Part shown: positions 20,613-29,653 of the stretch, piece by piece
Position numbering within the stretch: position 1 is the stretch's first letter
How the letters are laid out: every line of letters starts with the position of its first letter
Source: Algoriphagus algorifonticola
Lineage (GTDB): Bacteria > Bacteroidota > Bacteroidia > Cytophagales > Cyclobacteriaceae
DNA: 46,191 nt
Assembly (NCBI RefSeq): GCF_007655305.1
Contig: NZ_VLOG01000019.1
Coordinates: 1-46,191, forward strand
Direction: 5' to 3'
Program-made: the position numbers and the translations under genes
The notes under the pieces: generated by a model
Told to the model about the DNA's origin: nothing
The model's input: only the letters and a program-made list of their open reading frames with translations
The model's database searches: none

Positions 20613-20644
20613 CAAAAATAGAAAAACTCTAATCAGAAAGCAAA
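20613..20644 (-). promoter_or_regulatory. greA promoter, consensus
   Basis: On the minus strand TTTG is followed by exactly 20 bases and then TATTTTTG, matching the Bacteroidota sigma-ABfr consensus TTTG-N19-21-TAnnTTTG. Transcription should start near 20606, giving a leader of about 84 bases before the greA ATG. Confidence 0.75.
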
Positions 20645-20687
20645 ATTGCCTCAAAAATAAAAGCCTCCTGTTTTTTCACTCAATTCA

Positions 20688-21617
20688 CTAATTAAAAGCC
20701 TTTTTTATCCTCTTTACCAGAACTTTATTGATTTTTTCATAGGATTCAAAAGTCCAACCAGCAACATGTGGACTAAATATTACATTATCTCGAGCGGCCA
20801 GTCTTTCAAACTCCTCTTTTTGCTTATCGGTAAACTTCTTGAATTTTTCATTTTCCAGAACATCCAAAACAGCTCCTCTTAATATCCCTTCATCCAATGC
20901 TCTATTAAGTACCTCAAAGCTGATGACTTCACCCCTTGCGGTATTGATCAGCCAAAAAGGTTTGGAGAAGCTTTTTAATTCTTCGTAGGTGAAAAAATTC
21001 CTGGTTTCCGAAGTCAATGGAATGTGCAAACTTAACACGTCGGACTCTGCTTTGACTTTTTCCCAAATGACTTCCTCTACCTCTTCCGAACCAAAGCCCA
21101 ATTTATATTTATCATAGGCCATCACACGAACTCCAAAACCTTTAAGTCTTTTGGCAAATTGGCTTCCCATATTGCCATAACCCATGATCCCTACCGTTTT
21201 CCCCTTTAGTTCATGTCCTCGATTTCCTTCTCTATCCCAGATTCCTTTTCTTACTTCGAAGTCTGCTTTGATGACATGATTGAACAAAGCTAATAAGCCT
21301 CCTATTGCATGCTCTGCTACTGCGTCCCGGTTTCCTTTGGCAGCGTGGAATAATTTGATTCCCCGCTCCACCAAGTACTCCAAATCAATTTGATCCAAAC
21401 CGGCTCCAGCTCGGGCTATAAATTGCAATTGACTGGCCTTTTCCAATAATTCCCTATCCATGGGAGTTTTAGAGCGGATTACAAGCCCATGATAATCTGC
21501 TACTTTTGCCAGTATCTCAGCTCTGGAGATTTTAGGCTCATAATCTACCTGATGACCTTCATTTTCCAATAAATCGATGATGCTCAAATGCATCTCGTCT
21601 ATAATCAAAATCTTCAT
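20688..21617 (-). CDS. D-isomer-specific 2-hydroxyacid dehydrogenase
   Basis: The 309-residue protein has the fold of the NAD-dependent 2-hydroxyacid dehydrogenases, a group that includes phosphoglycerate dehydrogenase. The nucleotide-binding motif is GIMGYGNMGSQFAK. Family signatures are ARAGAGLDQID, NTARGE (catalytic Arg), DVLENE (Glu) and SPHVAGW (catalytic His). It lacks the C-terminal ACT domain of classical SerA, so it could be the short form of phosphoglycerate dehydrogenase or another 2-hydroxyacid enzyme. The gene lies four bases after mgtE and ends the rsmA-mgtE operon. Confidence 0.9.
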   Translation of the reverse strand: MKILIIDEMHLSIIDLLENEGHQVDYEPKISRAEILAKVADYHGLVIRSKTPMDRELLEKASQLQFIARAGAGLDQIDLEYLVERGIKLFHAAKGNRDAVAEHAIGGLLALFNHVIKADFEVRKGIWDREGNRGHELKGKTVGIMGYGNMGSQFAKRLKGFGVRVMAYDKYKLGFGSEEVEEVIWEKVKAESDVLSLHIPLTSETRNFFTYEELKSFSKPFWLINTARGEVISFEVLNRALDEGILRGAVLDVLENEKFKKFTDKQKEEFERLAARDNVIFSPHVAGWTFESYEKINKVLVKRIKKAFN

Positions 21618-21621
21618 TTAC

Positions 21622-22989
21622 TTACAAATTGAGTAAGAGCATGGCTACTCCAAAGTAAACAGCCAAGCCTAATAAATCATTGGTGGTGGTGATGAAAGGA
21701 CCAGAAGCTATGGCCGGATTGATGCCAAACCTGTTCAGAACCAGCGGGGTAACTGTCCCCATAAATGAGGCTAATAATACTACACAAAATAAGGCAATCC
21801 CGACAGTAACTCCGAAGATTGGCTCAAAGCCATAAAGAAAAACAACCACCAAAAAAACAAAACCTCCCAGTACAACTCCATTGATCAATGCAATTAGTAA
21901 GCCTTTAAAAAATCGCTGAAATGGTGTGTCATCAAATATGGATTTATTGGCAAGGGATTGAACGATCAAAGAGCTTGCTTGAATCCCTACATTTCCTCCA
22001 GTAGCGGCCACGAGCGGGATAAAAGAGGCCAAAGCTAAATATTTATTCAAGCCTTCTTCAAAAAAACCGATGATTTTAGCCCCCATCAATCCCCCCATTA
22101 CACCAATCAATAGCCAAGGCAATCTTGCTTTGGTAATCATAAAGATGGAATCAGACTCTTCAATATCTCCAGAGATACCTGCCATAGCCTGGATATCCTC
22201 ATCAGCTTCTTCCTGCACTACGTCAAGGATATCATCGACTGTGATTCTACCCACCAATTTGTTTTTGGCATTGACAACCGGGACGGATTCCAAGTCATAT
22301 TTCCGCATGATGGCAGCTACCTCTTCCTGATCCATATAGGTAGGAACTGAGATCACCTCCTCCTCATAAATATCCTCTATCTTGGTATTCTCACCAGCTA
22401 GGATAATCCGCTTTAGAGAAACTCTCCCCAAGAGCTGTTGCCTATTATTAACTACGTAAATGGAAAAGATCTTTTCAACATTCTCTGCCTGGCGGCGAAT
22501 CTCATTGATGGTTTGGATGACATTCCAGTTTTTATTGGCTCGGATAAATTCCTTGGCCATGATACCCCCGGCAGTGTCTTCTTCGTAGCGCAACAAATCC
22601 AAGACTTGCTCAGACTTGAGTTTATCCTGAAAATGAGAAATAACTTCTTCCCGCTCACGCTCACCCAGTAAGTTTAAAATATCCGCTCCGTCATCCGAAT
22701 CCATCAATTCGATGTAAGATGCTATCTCAGCTTCATTGATTTCTTTCAAAACCCTGAAAAGCGTATTGTCATCCAACTCGATCAGAATATCAGCAGCTGT
22801 CTGTTTGGTTAAAGCACGGAGCACATATATCGACTCCTCCATCGACAGCTCGTCGAGAATGGCTGCAATATCAGCTACATTTACCCCTTCCAAAGACTCC
22901 TCGATGAACACGAGGTCTTCAGACTCGATCGCCAACCTAAGGCTTTCTAGGTATTCTTTTGAAAGTTCAAATTGCTTAATGATTTCCAC
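21622..22989 (-). CDS. mgtE: Magnesium transporter MgtE
   Basis: The 455-residue protein has the standard MgtE order. An N-terminal helical MgtE_N domain (about 20-130) contains the acidic cluster ELMDSDDGADIL. A pair of CBS domains follows (about 135-255), then five membrane helices from about 285, containing GGNVGIQASSLIVQ and ending in GPFITTTNDLLGLAVYFG, the pore signature. It imports Mg2+ as a gated homodimeric channel. Its start overlaps the end of rsmA by 14 bases, and the dehydrogenase gene follows after four bases, so the three are likely one transcript. Confidence 0.96.
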   Translation of the reverse strand: MEIIKQFELSKEYLESLRLAIESEDLVFIEESLEGVNVADIAAILDELSMEESIYVLRALTKQTAADILIELDDNTLFRVLKEINEAEIASYIELMDSDDGADILNLLGEREREEVISHFQDKLKSEQVLDLLRYEEDTAGGIMAKEFIRANKNWNVIQTINEIRRQAENVEKIFSIYVVNNRQQLLGRVSLKRIILAGENTKIEDIYEEEVISVPTYMDQEEVAAIMRKYDLESVPVVNAKNKLVGRITVDDILDVVQEEADEDIQAMAGISGDIEESDSIFMITKARLPWLLIGVMGGLMGAKIIGFFEEGLNKYLALASFIPLVAATGGNVGIQASSLIVQSLANKSIFDDTPFQRFFKGLLIALINGVVLGGFVFLVVVFLYGFEPIFGVTVGIALFCVVLLASFMGTVTPLVLNRFGINPAIASGPFITTTNDLLGLAVYFGVAMLLLNL

Positions 22990-23761
22990 GGGAAGCTTCG
23001 ATTTGTTGGGTTAAAAACACAAAATCAGCCACATCTAACTGTTCTGCTCGCTTATCCAAAATTGAATGGCTTTTAAACTCCTCAGCAAGCTGAAATGATT
23101 TCAGAGAATTGCGCAAAGTCTTTCTCCTATTTCCAAAACCGCCTTTGACAACCTGGAAGAAAAGCTTTTCATTACAATCCAGTTTTTCTGTTTGGTTTCT
23201 TGTCAAGCGAATCACTCCGGAATTTACTTTCGGAGGGGGATTGAAAACACCTGGAGGAACGGAAAACAAATATTCTATAGAATAATATGCCTGAAGCAAA
23301 ACAGACAAAATACCATAATCTTTATTTCCTTTTGGAGAAGCAATTCGCTGCGCGACTTCTTTCTGAAGCATGCAAACTACCTCAGTCACTTTTTGCCTTT
23401 CTTCCAAAACCCTAAAAAAGATCTGAGAAGAAATATTGTAAGGGAAGTTTCCGGCTATGGCATAACGCTCCGGTAAAACAGCATCTAAATTCTCCTGTAA
23501 ATAATCCCCTTCTATGATTTTTCCTCCAAGCTGGGGATATTTCTGATGCAGATAGGCTATGGACTCAGAATCAATATCTATTAGATATAGTTCCATGGGG
23601 TTTTTCAACAGAAAATCTGTCAGCACTCCCATCCCGGGGCCGATTTCCAATACGCAGCCTACATCTCCGTGGCCTTGGACTGCTTGAGCTATTCGCTCGG
23701 CAATACTAAGGTCGGTTAGAAAATGTTGGCCCAGATGTTTTTTGGGTCTGACGTTCTGCAT
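22976..23761 (-). CDS. rsmA: 16S rRNA dimethyladenosine transferase RsmA (KsgA)
   Basis: The 261-residue protein is the right length for RsmA/KsgA, which dimethylates two adjacent adenines near the 3' end of 16S rRNA during late 30S maturation. The N-terminus has KKHLGQHFLTD, motif I is LEIGPGMGVLTD, and the catalytic motif IV is NFPYNISSQ. The late FNPPPKVNSGVIRL is also typical. It is first in a leftward operon with mgtE, overlapping it by 14 bases, and divergent from pdxA across a 105-base gap that shows no clear promoter for either gene. Confidence 0.97.
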   Translation of the reverse strand: MQNVRPKKHLGQHFLTDLSIAERIAQAVQGHGDVGCVLEIGPGMGVLTDFLLKNPMELYLIDIDSESIAYLHQKYPQLGGKIIEGDYLQENLDAVLPERYAIAGNFPYNISSQIFFRVLEERQKVTEVVCMLQKEVAQRIASPKGNKDYGILSVLLQAYYSIEYLFSVPPGVFNPPPKVNSGVIRLTRNQTEKLDCNEKLFFQVVKGGFGNRRKTLRNSLKSFQLAEEFKSHSILDKRAEQLDVADFVFLTQQIEASRGNH

Positions 23762-23820
23762 CGAATAGCTCAGATAAATTTTTATAAATTGCAGCCTAAA
23801 ATTAAGACAATATTCCTAAA

Positions 23821-23842
23821 GGCCTAAGTTCAAGATTAGGCC
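23821..23842. other. Hairpin in rsmA/pdxA divergent gap
   Basis: GGCCTAA and TTAGGCC form a perfect seven-base stem around an eight-base loop. It lies 24 bases before the pdxA start, in a gap between divergent genes where no terminator is needed. It could be a leader structure or an operator. The evidence is only the symmetry. Confidence 0.4.
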
Positions 23843-23866
23843 ATTCTTTTCAACAATCAAGTTTTT

Positions 23867-24889
23867 ATGAGCGCTAAAATTTCAAAACCCATAATAGGGA
23901 TCAGCATAGGGGATATCAATGGCATTGGGGCAGAAGTAACTATGAAGGCTCTTCAGGACAATAGAACTTATAAAAACTTTACTCCATTGATCTATGGCCA
24001 TGGAAAAGCTCTGAGTTTTTACAGAAAGCTTCTCAGCATGGAAGATTTCAATTTTGTGCAAATTCGGTCACTGGATGAAATTCAGCATAAGCGAGTAAAT
24101 GTGATCAATGCTGTAGAAGAATGTCCGGAGATTATCCCTGGCGTAGAAACTCAGGAAGCTGGTAAAATGGCTCTAGAAGCGCTAAAAATGGCAGTGGAAG
24201 ACTTAAAGGCTGGAAATATTCAGGCTTTGGTCACTGCTCCATTGAATAAAAACAACATCAACTCTGAGGATTTCAAATTTGTAGGACACACTGAATTTTT
24301 AACCGAAGCTGTTGGTGCGAAAAAAAGCTTGATGTTTATGGTGGCAGAACAATTGAGAGTTGGTTTGGTCACTGGACATATTCCTCTATCAAAAGTAGCT
24401 CAAGCCGTAACAGGAGAGAAGATTAAAGAAAAAGCGAATTTAATGCTACAAAGTCTGGAGAAGGATTTTGGGATTGCCAAACCAAAAATTGCAATTTTGG
24501 GATTGAATCCTCACGCCGGAGAAGACGGATTACTTGGAGAGGAAGAAGAAAAAGTAATCAGACCTGCTATCAATGAATTGAAAGACCAAAACAAACTGGT
24601 TTTTGGTCCCTACCCTTCTGATGGTTTCTTTGGAATGGTACATCAAAGTAAGTTTGACGGGATTCTAGCAATGTATCATGATCAGGGGCTAATTCCTTTC
24701 AAATCAATAGCATTTAGCAATGGAGTGAACTTCACAGCAGGACTACCTGTTATCCGTACTTCGCCGGATCATGGCACTGCTTATAATATTGCAGGAAAGA
24801 ATCTGGCAGATGAGGGGTCGATGCGGGCAGCCATTTATTTGGCATCCGATATCATCCAATACCATGAGTCATTAGTCGAGGAGGAATAA
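23867..24889 (+). CDS. pdxA: 4-hydroxythreonine-4-phosphate dehydrogenase PdxA
   Basis: The 340-residue protein matches PdxA, an NAD- and metal-dependent dehydrogenase of the DXP-dependent pyridoxal phosphate pathway. The opening ISIGDINGIGAEV is the family start. VGHTEFLTEAVG, GLNPHAGEDGLLGEEE and MYHDQGLIPFK are conserved, and RTSPDHGTAYNIAG includes the active-site/metal-binding block. It is cytoplasmic. The DUF177 gene follows after 93 bases, with its own candidate promoter in between. Confidence 0.96.
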   Translation: MSAKISKPIIGISIGDINGIGAEVTMKALQDNRTYKNFTPLIYGHGKALSFYRKLLSMEDFNFVQIRSLDEIQHKRVNVINAVEECPEIIPGVETQEAGKMALEALKMAVEDLKAGNIQALVTAPLNKNNINSEDFKFVGHTEFLTEAVGAKKSLMFMVAEQLRVGLVTGHIPLSKVAQAVTGEKIKEKANLMLQSLEKDFGIAKPKIAILGLNPHAGEDGLLGEEEEKVIRPAINELKDQNKLVFGPYPSDGFFGMVHQSKFDGILAMYHDQGLIPFKSIAFSNGVNFTAGLPVIRTSPDHGTAYNIAGKNLADEGSMRAAIYLASDIIQYHESLVEEE

Positions 24890-24949
24890 TTATTTCAGTT
24901 TAACCAAATATTATTTCCCTGACTATTTTAGATAAAACAAAATTATACC

Positions 24950-24957
24950 TATTTTTG
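24950..24957 (+). promoter_or_regulatory. Candidate -7 box for the DUF177-rpmF unit
   Basis: TATTTTTG matches the TAnnTTTG element. A near-match to the -33 box (TTTTAG) occurs at the right distance. Transcription would begin close to 24964, leaving a short leader that carries a ribosome-binding site. Confidence 0.55.
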
Positions 24958-24972
24958 CGGTCTTAAATCAGA

Positions 24973-24978
24973 AGGAGG
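24973..24978 (+). promoter_or_regulatory. Shine-Dalgarno site deciding a GTG start
   Basis: A perfect AGGAGG lies four bases before the GTG at 24983. Strong Shine-Dalgarno sequences are unusual in Bacteroidota, and this one supports the non-ATG start of the DUF177 gene. Confidence 0.65.
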
Positions 24979-24982
24979 AAGT

Positions 24983-25549
24983 GTGAAATTCTTACGAAGC
25001 TTTGATATTGAGGTAATTAAGTTCAAAGAAGGACAGCACGAAATCGAATTTCTGATTGACGATCAGTTCTTTTCGGCTTTCGAGGATAATGAACTGGTTG
25101 AGAAAGGCAAGTTGACCACAAGGGTCATCATGCACAAAGGAGCAAATTTGATAGAGATGGAGTTTGATATTGCAGGTCATGTTAGACTGACTTGTGATAG
25201 AAGTCTCGAAGAATTTGATTATCCGCTTGAAATTCAGGAGGAGATCATTTTCAAATATGGCTCTGAAGAAAAAGAAATTGACGATAATATCTACATGATT
25301 ACAAGGGATACTCCTTCAATCAATGTAGCTCAGTTGATTTACGAGTTTATCTTATTGGCTATTCCAGCCAAGAAAATCCACCCTGATCACCGCAATGAAT
25401 TGGATGAGGAAGACGATTCCGATATAGATGGACAATACATTTATATTGATGATCAGTCAGACTGGGAGGAAGAAGAGGAAAACTCAGAAGAAAATGAAGA
25501 CACACCGGTAGATCCCCGTTGGGAGATGCTGAAAAAATTAAAAAAATAA
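24983..25549 (+). CDS. DUF177 (YceD-like) protein
   Basis: The 188-residue protein is the YceD/DUF177 family member usually found next to rpmF in bacteria. The family has been linked to large-subunit rRNA accumulation. The conserved core is seen as GHVRLTCDRSLEEFDYPLE, and the C-terminus is very acidic, with runs of Asp and Glu (about 145-180). The start is a GTG supported by the AGGAGG site. L32 follows after 29 bases, so the two are co-expressed. The exact function is not established. Confidence 0.88.
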   Translation: MKFLRSFDIEVIKFKEGQHEIEFLIDDQFFSAFEDNELVEKGKLTTRVIMHKGANLIEMEFDIAGHVRLTCDRSLEEFDYPLEIQEEIIFKYGSEEKEIDDNIYMITRDTPSINVAQLIYEFILLAIPAKKIHPDHRNELDEEDDSDIDGQYIYIDDQSDWEEEEENSEENEDTPVDPRWEMLKKLKK

Positions 25550-25578
25550 AGAACGAGAAATCATAAACCACGCATAAA

Positions 25579-25770
25579 ATGGCACATCCTAAACGCAAAA
25601 TTTCGAAAACCAGAAGAGATAAAAGAAGAACTCATTACAAGTTAGAGGCTCCTGGTATGGCTAAATGTCCTACAACTGGCGAAATGCACCTTCCTCACAG
25701 AGCTTTCTGGTTGGACGGTAAGTTGTATTACAAAGGTCAGGTGATCATCGAAAAAGAAGTATTGGCTTAA
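25579..25770 (+). CDS. rpmF: 50S ribosomal protein L32
   Basis: The 63-residue basic protein opens with [20 protein letters not shown], the typical L32 pattern, followed by [16 protein letters not shown]. Only one cysteine remains, so it is a variant that does not have the four-Cys zinc knot. It is a component of the large ribosomal subunit. It is co-directional with DUF177, and a strong terminator follows at 25795-25822. The usual plsX gene does not follow it. Confidence 0.97.
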   Translation: MAHPKRKISKTRRDKRRTHYKLEAPGMAKCPTTGEMHLPHRAFWLDGKLYYKGQVIIEKEVLA

Positions 25771-25794
25771 TCCAATATTTAACTCATAAAATTG

Positions 25795-25822
25795 AAATCC
25801 ATCCCCGAAACGGGATGGATTT
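25795..25822 (+). terminator. Terminator after rpmF
   Basis: AAATCCATCCC pairs with GGGATGGATTT around a six-base loop and is followed by TTTGTTTTT. It ends the DUF177-rpmF unit before the fabH promoter. Confidence 0.88.
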
Positions 25823-25885
25823 TTGTTTTTCAGCTAATTCCAAGACTCATTTAACCAATGACTTAGCTGTCATAAACGGATTAAT

Positions 25886-25917
25886 TTTGGTGGTAAGAAG
25901 CAATTGTAATATTTTTG
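25886..25917 (+). promoter_or_regulatory. fabH promoter, consensus
   Basis: TTTG is followed by exactly 20 bases and TATTTTTG, a full match to the Bacteroidota promoter consensus. The start of transcription should be near 25924, about 68 bases before the fabH ATG. Confidence 0.78.
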
Positions 25918-25991
25918 ACCTTCCTTAGCAAAACCTATCAACCTAAGAAAATCAAAGACTTTTTGAATTGTCTTTGGAAAAACAAAATCAA

Positions 25992-26990
25992 ATGGAGCAA
26001 CTTAGAGCCATGATCACCGGGATTCAGGGGTATGTACCTGAATACCGTCTGACTAACAAAGAACTTGAAAAACTGGTCGAGACCAATGATGAATGGATCA
26101 CCTCGAGAACAGGAATCAAGGAAAGAAGAATTCTCAAAGGAGAAAACCAAGGATCCTCGGTAATGGGTGCAGCAGCAGTCAAAGGACTGTTGGAAAAAAC
26201 CGGTACCGACCCAATGGATGTGGAATTGATCATCTGTGCGACTGTCACTCCTGACATGCCATTTCCGGCAACAGCCAACATCATAGCAGACAAAGTAGGA
26301 GCAAAAAAGAGCTTCAGCTTTGATATTTCTGCTGCATGTTCAGGTTTTCTTTATGCACTTCAATTAGGGGCTCAATTTATTCAGGCGGGAACCCACAAAA
26401 AAGTAGTGGTAGTAGGTGCTGATAAAATGTCATCCATCGTAGATTATCAGGATAGAACAACCTGTATCCTCTTCGGAGACGGTGCAGGAGCAGTACTACT
26501 TGAAGCTACCACCAGTGAATATGGTATCAGAGATGCGATTTTGAGATCTGATGGATCAGGAGAACCTTACCTGCACATGAAAGCAGGAGGAAGCCGTAAG
26601 CCAGCCACTCATCAAACAGTTGAAGCAAGAGAGCATTTCGCCTACCAAGAAGGCTCAACAGTGTTTAAATTTGCTGTAACCAACATGGCAGATGTAAGTG
26701 CTGAAGTGATGGAACGAAATGGATTAACTGGAGACGATGTAGCTTGGCTTGTTCCCCATCAGGCAAATAAGAGAATAATAGATGCCACAGCCAACAGAAT
26801 GGGAGTAGGTCCAGAAAAAGTAATGATGAATATTGAACGCTATGGTAATACCACTGCCGCCACTATTCCACTTTGTCTTTGGGACTATGAAAGTCAACTC
26901 AAAAAAGGAGACAATTTGATTTTGGCTGCTTTTGGCGGTGGATTTACCTGGGGATCTATTTATGTGAAATGGGCTTACGACCCGAAATAA
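25992..26990 (+). CDS. fabH: 3-oxoacyl-ACP synthase III
   Basis: FabH starts fatty-acid chains by condensing acetyl-CoA (or another short primer) with malonyl-ACP. The 332-residue form has the Cys-His-Asn triad: C116 in [12 protein letters not shown]256 in VPHQANKR, and N286 in [28 protein letters not shown] and GAGAVLLEA are also family-typical. I chose the ATG at 25992 ([16 protein letters not shown]) because the alternative upstream TTG at 25968 adds eight residues without conservation. efp, accB and accC follow in the same direction, linking the gene to malonyl-CoA supply. Confidence 0.95.
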   Translation: MEQLRAMITGIQGYVPEYRLTNKELEKLVETNDEWITSRTGIKERRILKGENQGSSVMGAAAVKGLLEKTGTDPMDVELIICATVTPDMPFPATANIIADKVGAKKSFSFDISAACSGFLYALQLGAQFIQAGTHKKVVVVGADKMSSIVDYQDRTTCILFGDGAGAVLLEATTSEYGIRDAILRSDGSGEPYLHMKAGGSRKPATHQTVEAREHFAYQEGSTVFKFAVTNMADVSAEVMERNGLTGDDVAWLVPHQANKRIIDATANRMGVGPEKVMMNIERYGNTTAATIPLCLWDYESQLKKGDNLILAAFGGGFTWGSIYVKWAYDPK

Positions 26991-27013
26991 GGAAAAAATA
27001 AACTCAAATATAT

Positions 27014-27577
27014 ATGGCAAGTACTGCAGATTTTAAAAATGGATTGTGCCTGGAAATGAACAATGATATTTGGACCATTGTAGAATTTCAGCATGTAAAG
27101 CCAGGAAAAGGAGCTGCTTTCGTCAGAACAAAATTGAAAAGTCTTACCTCTGCCAAAACTTTGGATAAGACTTTCAACGCAGGTGAAAAGGTAACCACTG
27201 CGAGAGTTGAAAAAAGACCGCATCAATTCCTATACAAGGATGATATGGGTTACAACTTCATGGATACCAATACCTTCGAACAAATCATGATCGAAGAAAA
27301 ACTGATCGAGCGTTCTGATTTATTGAAAGATGGTCAGCTTGTGGATATTTTGATCCATGATGAGACTGAAACTCCACTTTCTGTGGAATTACCTCCATTT
27401 GTTGAATTGATGATCACCTATACCGAGCCGGGTATCAAAGGTGATACTGCAACTAATGCCTTGAAGCCGGCAACTGTTGAAACAGGTGCTACTGTGATGG
27501 TTCCTCTTTTTGTAGATCAGGACACCATGATCAAGGTAGACACTCGTGATGGTTCTTATTCCGAACGAGTAAAATAA
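27014..27577 (+). CDS. efp: Elongation factor P
   Basis: The 187-residue protein has the usual three-domain EF-P length. The tip of domain I is KPGKGAAF, with K32 at the position that is modified in many bacteria. The C-terminal region includes [33 protein letters not shown], the family signature across domain III. EF-P prevents ribosome stalling at proline stretches; the Pro/Ala-rich AccB encoded just downstream is a plausible client. It follows fabH by 23 bases. The modification enzyme is not in this window. Confidence 0.97.
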   Translation: MASTADFKNGLCLEMNNDIWTIVEFQHVKPGKGAAFVRTKLKSLTSAKTLDKTFNAGEKVTTARVEKRPHQFLYKDDMGYNFMDTNTFEQIMIEEKLIERSDLLKDGQLVDILIHDETETPLSVELPPFVELMITYTEPGIKGDTATNALKPATVETGATVMVPLFVDQDTMIKVDTRDGSYSERVK

Positions 27578-27582
27578 AATCA

Positions 27583-27616
27583 AAAGCTGTGTGATTTTAG
27601 TAAATTACACAGCTTT
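27583..27616 (+). terminator. Terminator-like hairpin between efp and accB
   Basis: AAAGCTGTGT pairs perfectly with ACACAGCTTT across a 14-base loop, followed by ATTGTTTT. It is a weaker terminator than others here and may only lower transcription into accBC. Confidence 0.7.
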
Positions 27617-27656
27617 ATTGTTTTAAACCCAACCCTGCCGAGAGGCAATCCAAAAC

Positions 27657-28142
27657 ATGAAACCTATGAAAGCAAAAGAAATTCAGGAATTAATCGACTA
27701 TATCTCGAATTCTGGTCTGGCTGAAGTAAAAATCAAAACAGAAGAATTCGAACTTTCTATCAAGAAATATGCAGAGTCTGCTCAAGTGAGAGTGGTGGAA
27801 TCAGCTCCAGCTCCCCAGCAAGCTGCAGCACCTGCTCCAGCGCCAGCGCCAGCACCTCAACCTGCTGCTTCTGAGGCTCCAACTGCGGCAAGCTCTAATT
27901 TGGTAGAAATCAAGTCCCCGATGATCGGAACCTTCTATCTTACTCCTAACCCAGATTCTCCCGCATTTGTAAATGTAGGTGACACCATCAAGGCTGGACA
28001 GACCGTGTGTATCATCGAAGCGATGAAACTTTTCAACGAAATCGAATCCGAAATTTCCGGTAAGATTGTAAAGATCTTAGTATCCAATGCAACACCAGTT
28101 GAATACGATCAACCATTGTTCTTGGTAGATCCAGCAGGTTAA
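27657..28142 (+). CDS. accB: Biotin carboxyl carrier protein of acetyl-CoA carboxylase
   Basis: The 161-residue AccB carries biotin for the carboxylation of acetyl-CoA to malonyl-CoA. The N-terminal part (about 1-42) leads into an Ala/Pro-rich flexible linker (about 46-80). The C-terminal biotinyl domain begins near [11 protein letters not shown] and includes [13 protein letters not shown], where K124 is the biotin attachment site. A second ATG lies at codon 4, so the start could be nine bases later. accC follows after 24 bases, forming the usual accBC pair. Confidence 0.96.
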   Translation: MKPMKAKEIQELIDYISNSGLAEVKIKTEEFELSIKKYAESAQVRVVESAPAPQQAAAPAPAPAPAPQPAASEAPTAASSNLVEIKSPMIGTFYLTPNPDSPAFVNVGDTIKAGQTVCIIEAMKLFNEIESEISGKIVKILVSNATPVEYDQPLFLVDPAG

Positions 28143-28166
28143 TTTTTCCACTAAAAATAAATCGCT

Positions 28167-29516
28167 GTGTTTAAAAAAATATTAATAGCCAACCGAGGTG
28201 AAATTGCTTTAAGAGTAATTCGAACTTGCAAGGAAATGGGAATCAAAACTGTAGCTGTATATTCAACAGCGGACAAGGATTCCCTGCACGTTCGCTTTGC
28301 AGATGAAGCAGTTTGCATTGGTCCGGCTCCAAGTAGAGAATCTTATCTCAATATTCCCAGAATAATTGCCGCTGCTGAAATCACCAATGCAGACGCTATT
28401 CATCCGGGTTATGGGTTCCTTTCTGAGAATGCCGAATTCTCAAGAATTTGTGATGAATACGGAATTAAATTCATTGGAGCATCTCCGGATATGATCGCCC
28501 AGATGGGTGATAAAGCTACTGCTAAAGCAACCATGAAAGCAGCAGGTGTACCGACTATTCCAGGTTCAGAAGGTCTTTTGGACTCCATCGAGCAAGGCTT
28601 AAAACTGGCCAATGAAATGGGTTATCCGGTTATCCTAAAAGCAACTGCAGGTGGCGGTGGCCGAGGAATGAGAATTGTTAAAGAAGACAAAGATTTCAAA
28701 AAAGCATGGGATGATGCAAAAATGGAATCCGGAGCTGCCTTTGGCAATGATGGATTATATCTTGAAAAATTTGTTGAGGAGCCTAGACACATTGAAATTC
28801 AAATTGTCGGTGATAGCAGAGGAAAAGCATGTCACTTATCGGAACGAGACTGCTCTATTCAGAGAAGACATCAGAAGCTGGTAGAGGAAACCCCTTCCCC
28901 ATTCATCACAGATGAACTTCGGGAAGCTATGGGTAAAGCCGCTATCAAAGGCGCTGAGGCTATTGGTTATGAAGGAGCCGGTACCATAGAGTTCTTGGTG
29001 GACAAAGACAGAAACTTCTACTTCATGGAGATGAATACCCGAATTCAGGTAGAGCATCCAATTACAGAAGAGGTGACTGATTTTGATCTGATTAAAGAGC
29101 AAATCAAGGTAGCTGCAGGTGAGAAAATCTCAGGAAGAAATTACTTCCCTAAACTCTTTGCAATGGAGTGTAGAATCAATGCAGAAGATCCTGCTAATGG
29201 TTTCAGACCAAGTCCGGGTAAAATTCAAAATCTTCATATTCCAGGAGGACGTGGAGTTCGGGTCGACTCCCATGTATATGCAGGTTATGTCATTCCACCA
29301 AACTATGACTCCATGATTGCCAAGTTGATCGTAAGTGGTCAAAGTAGAGAAGAGGTGATCGTAAGAATGAAAAGAGCCTTGGAAGAGTTTGTAATTGATG
29401 GTATTAAAACCACTATTCCTTTCCACATTGCTTTGCTCGAAAATGAGCAATTCAAGGCAGGAAACTTTACTACCAAATTCTTGGAATCATTTGATTTCTC
29501 AGTGATAAAGAGCTGA
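28167..29516 (+). CDS. accC: Biotin carboxylase subunit of acetyl-CoA carboxylase
   Basis: The 449-residue AccC carboxylates the biotin of AccB with ATP and bicarbonate. The N-terminus has [20 protein letters not shown]. The ATP-grasp part contains the glycine-rich [10 protein letters not shown] loop, and the catalytic region holds [18 protein letters not shown]. The C-terminus includes [12 protein letters not shown]. Its start is GTG at 28167; no closer in-frame ATG gives this opening. A strong terminator follows at 29541-29566. It completes the fabH-efp-accB-accC cluster. Confidence 0.97.
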   Translation: MFKKILIANRGEIALRVIRTCKEMGIKTVAVYSTADKDSLHVRFADEAVCIGPAPSRESYLNIPRIIAAAEITNADAIHPGYGFLSENAEFSRICDEYGIKFIGASPDMIAQMGDKATAKATMKAAGVPTIPGSEGLLDSIEQGLKLANEMGYPVILKATAGGGGRGMRIVKEDKDFKKAWDDAKMESGAAFGNDGLYLEKFVEEPRHIEIQIVGDSRGKACHLSERDCSIQRRHQKLVEETPSPFITDELREAMGKAAIKGAEAIGYEGAGTIEFLVDKDRNFYFMEMNTRIQVEHPITEEVTDFDLIKEQIKVAAGEKISGRNYFPKLFAMECRINAEDPANGFRPSPGKIQNLHIPGGRGVRVDSHVYAGYVIPPNYDSMIAKLIVSGQSREEVIVRMKRALEEFVIDGIKTTIPFHIALLENEQFKAGNFTTKFLESFDFSVIKS

Positions 29517-29540
29517 TATTTAATAAATAAAAATAATTAG

Positions 29541-29566
29541 AGCCACCTTCTCAGGTGGCTTTTTTA
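29541..29566 (+). terminator. Terminator after accC
   Basis: AGCCACCT pairs with AGGTGGCT around a TCTC loop and is followed by six T. It is a textbook intrinsic terminator. Confidence 0.92.
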
Positions 29567-29653
29567 TTACCTTGGTAAATAAAAATTAATCAAAAACGAC
29601 TTATACTTTTTTAAAATTTTTCCATAACTTGAAATACCAAAATAATCCCTTTT

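Noticed and set aside
25968..25991. TTG start extending FabH by eight residues
   Set aside because: The extension is not typical of FabH, and the ATG at 25992 leads directly into the conserved N-terminus.
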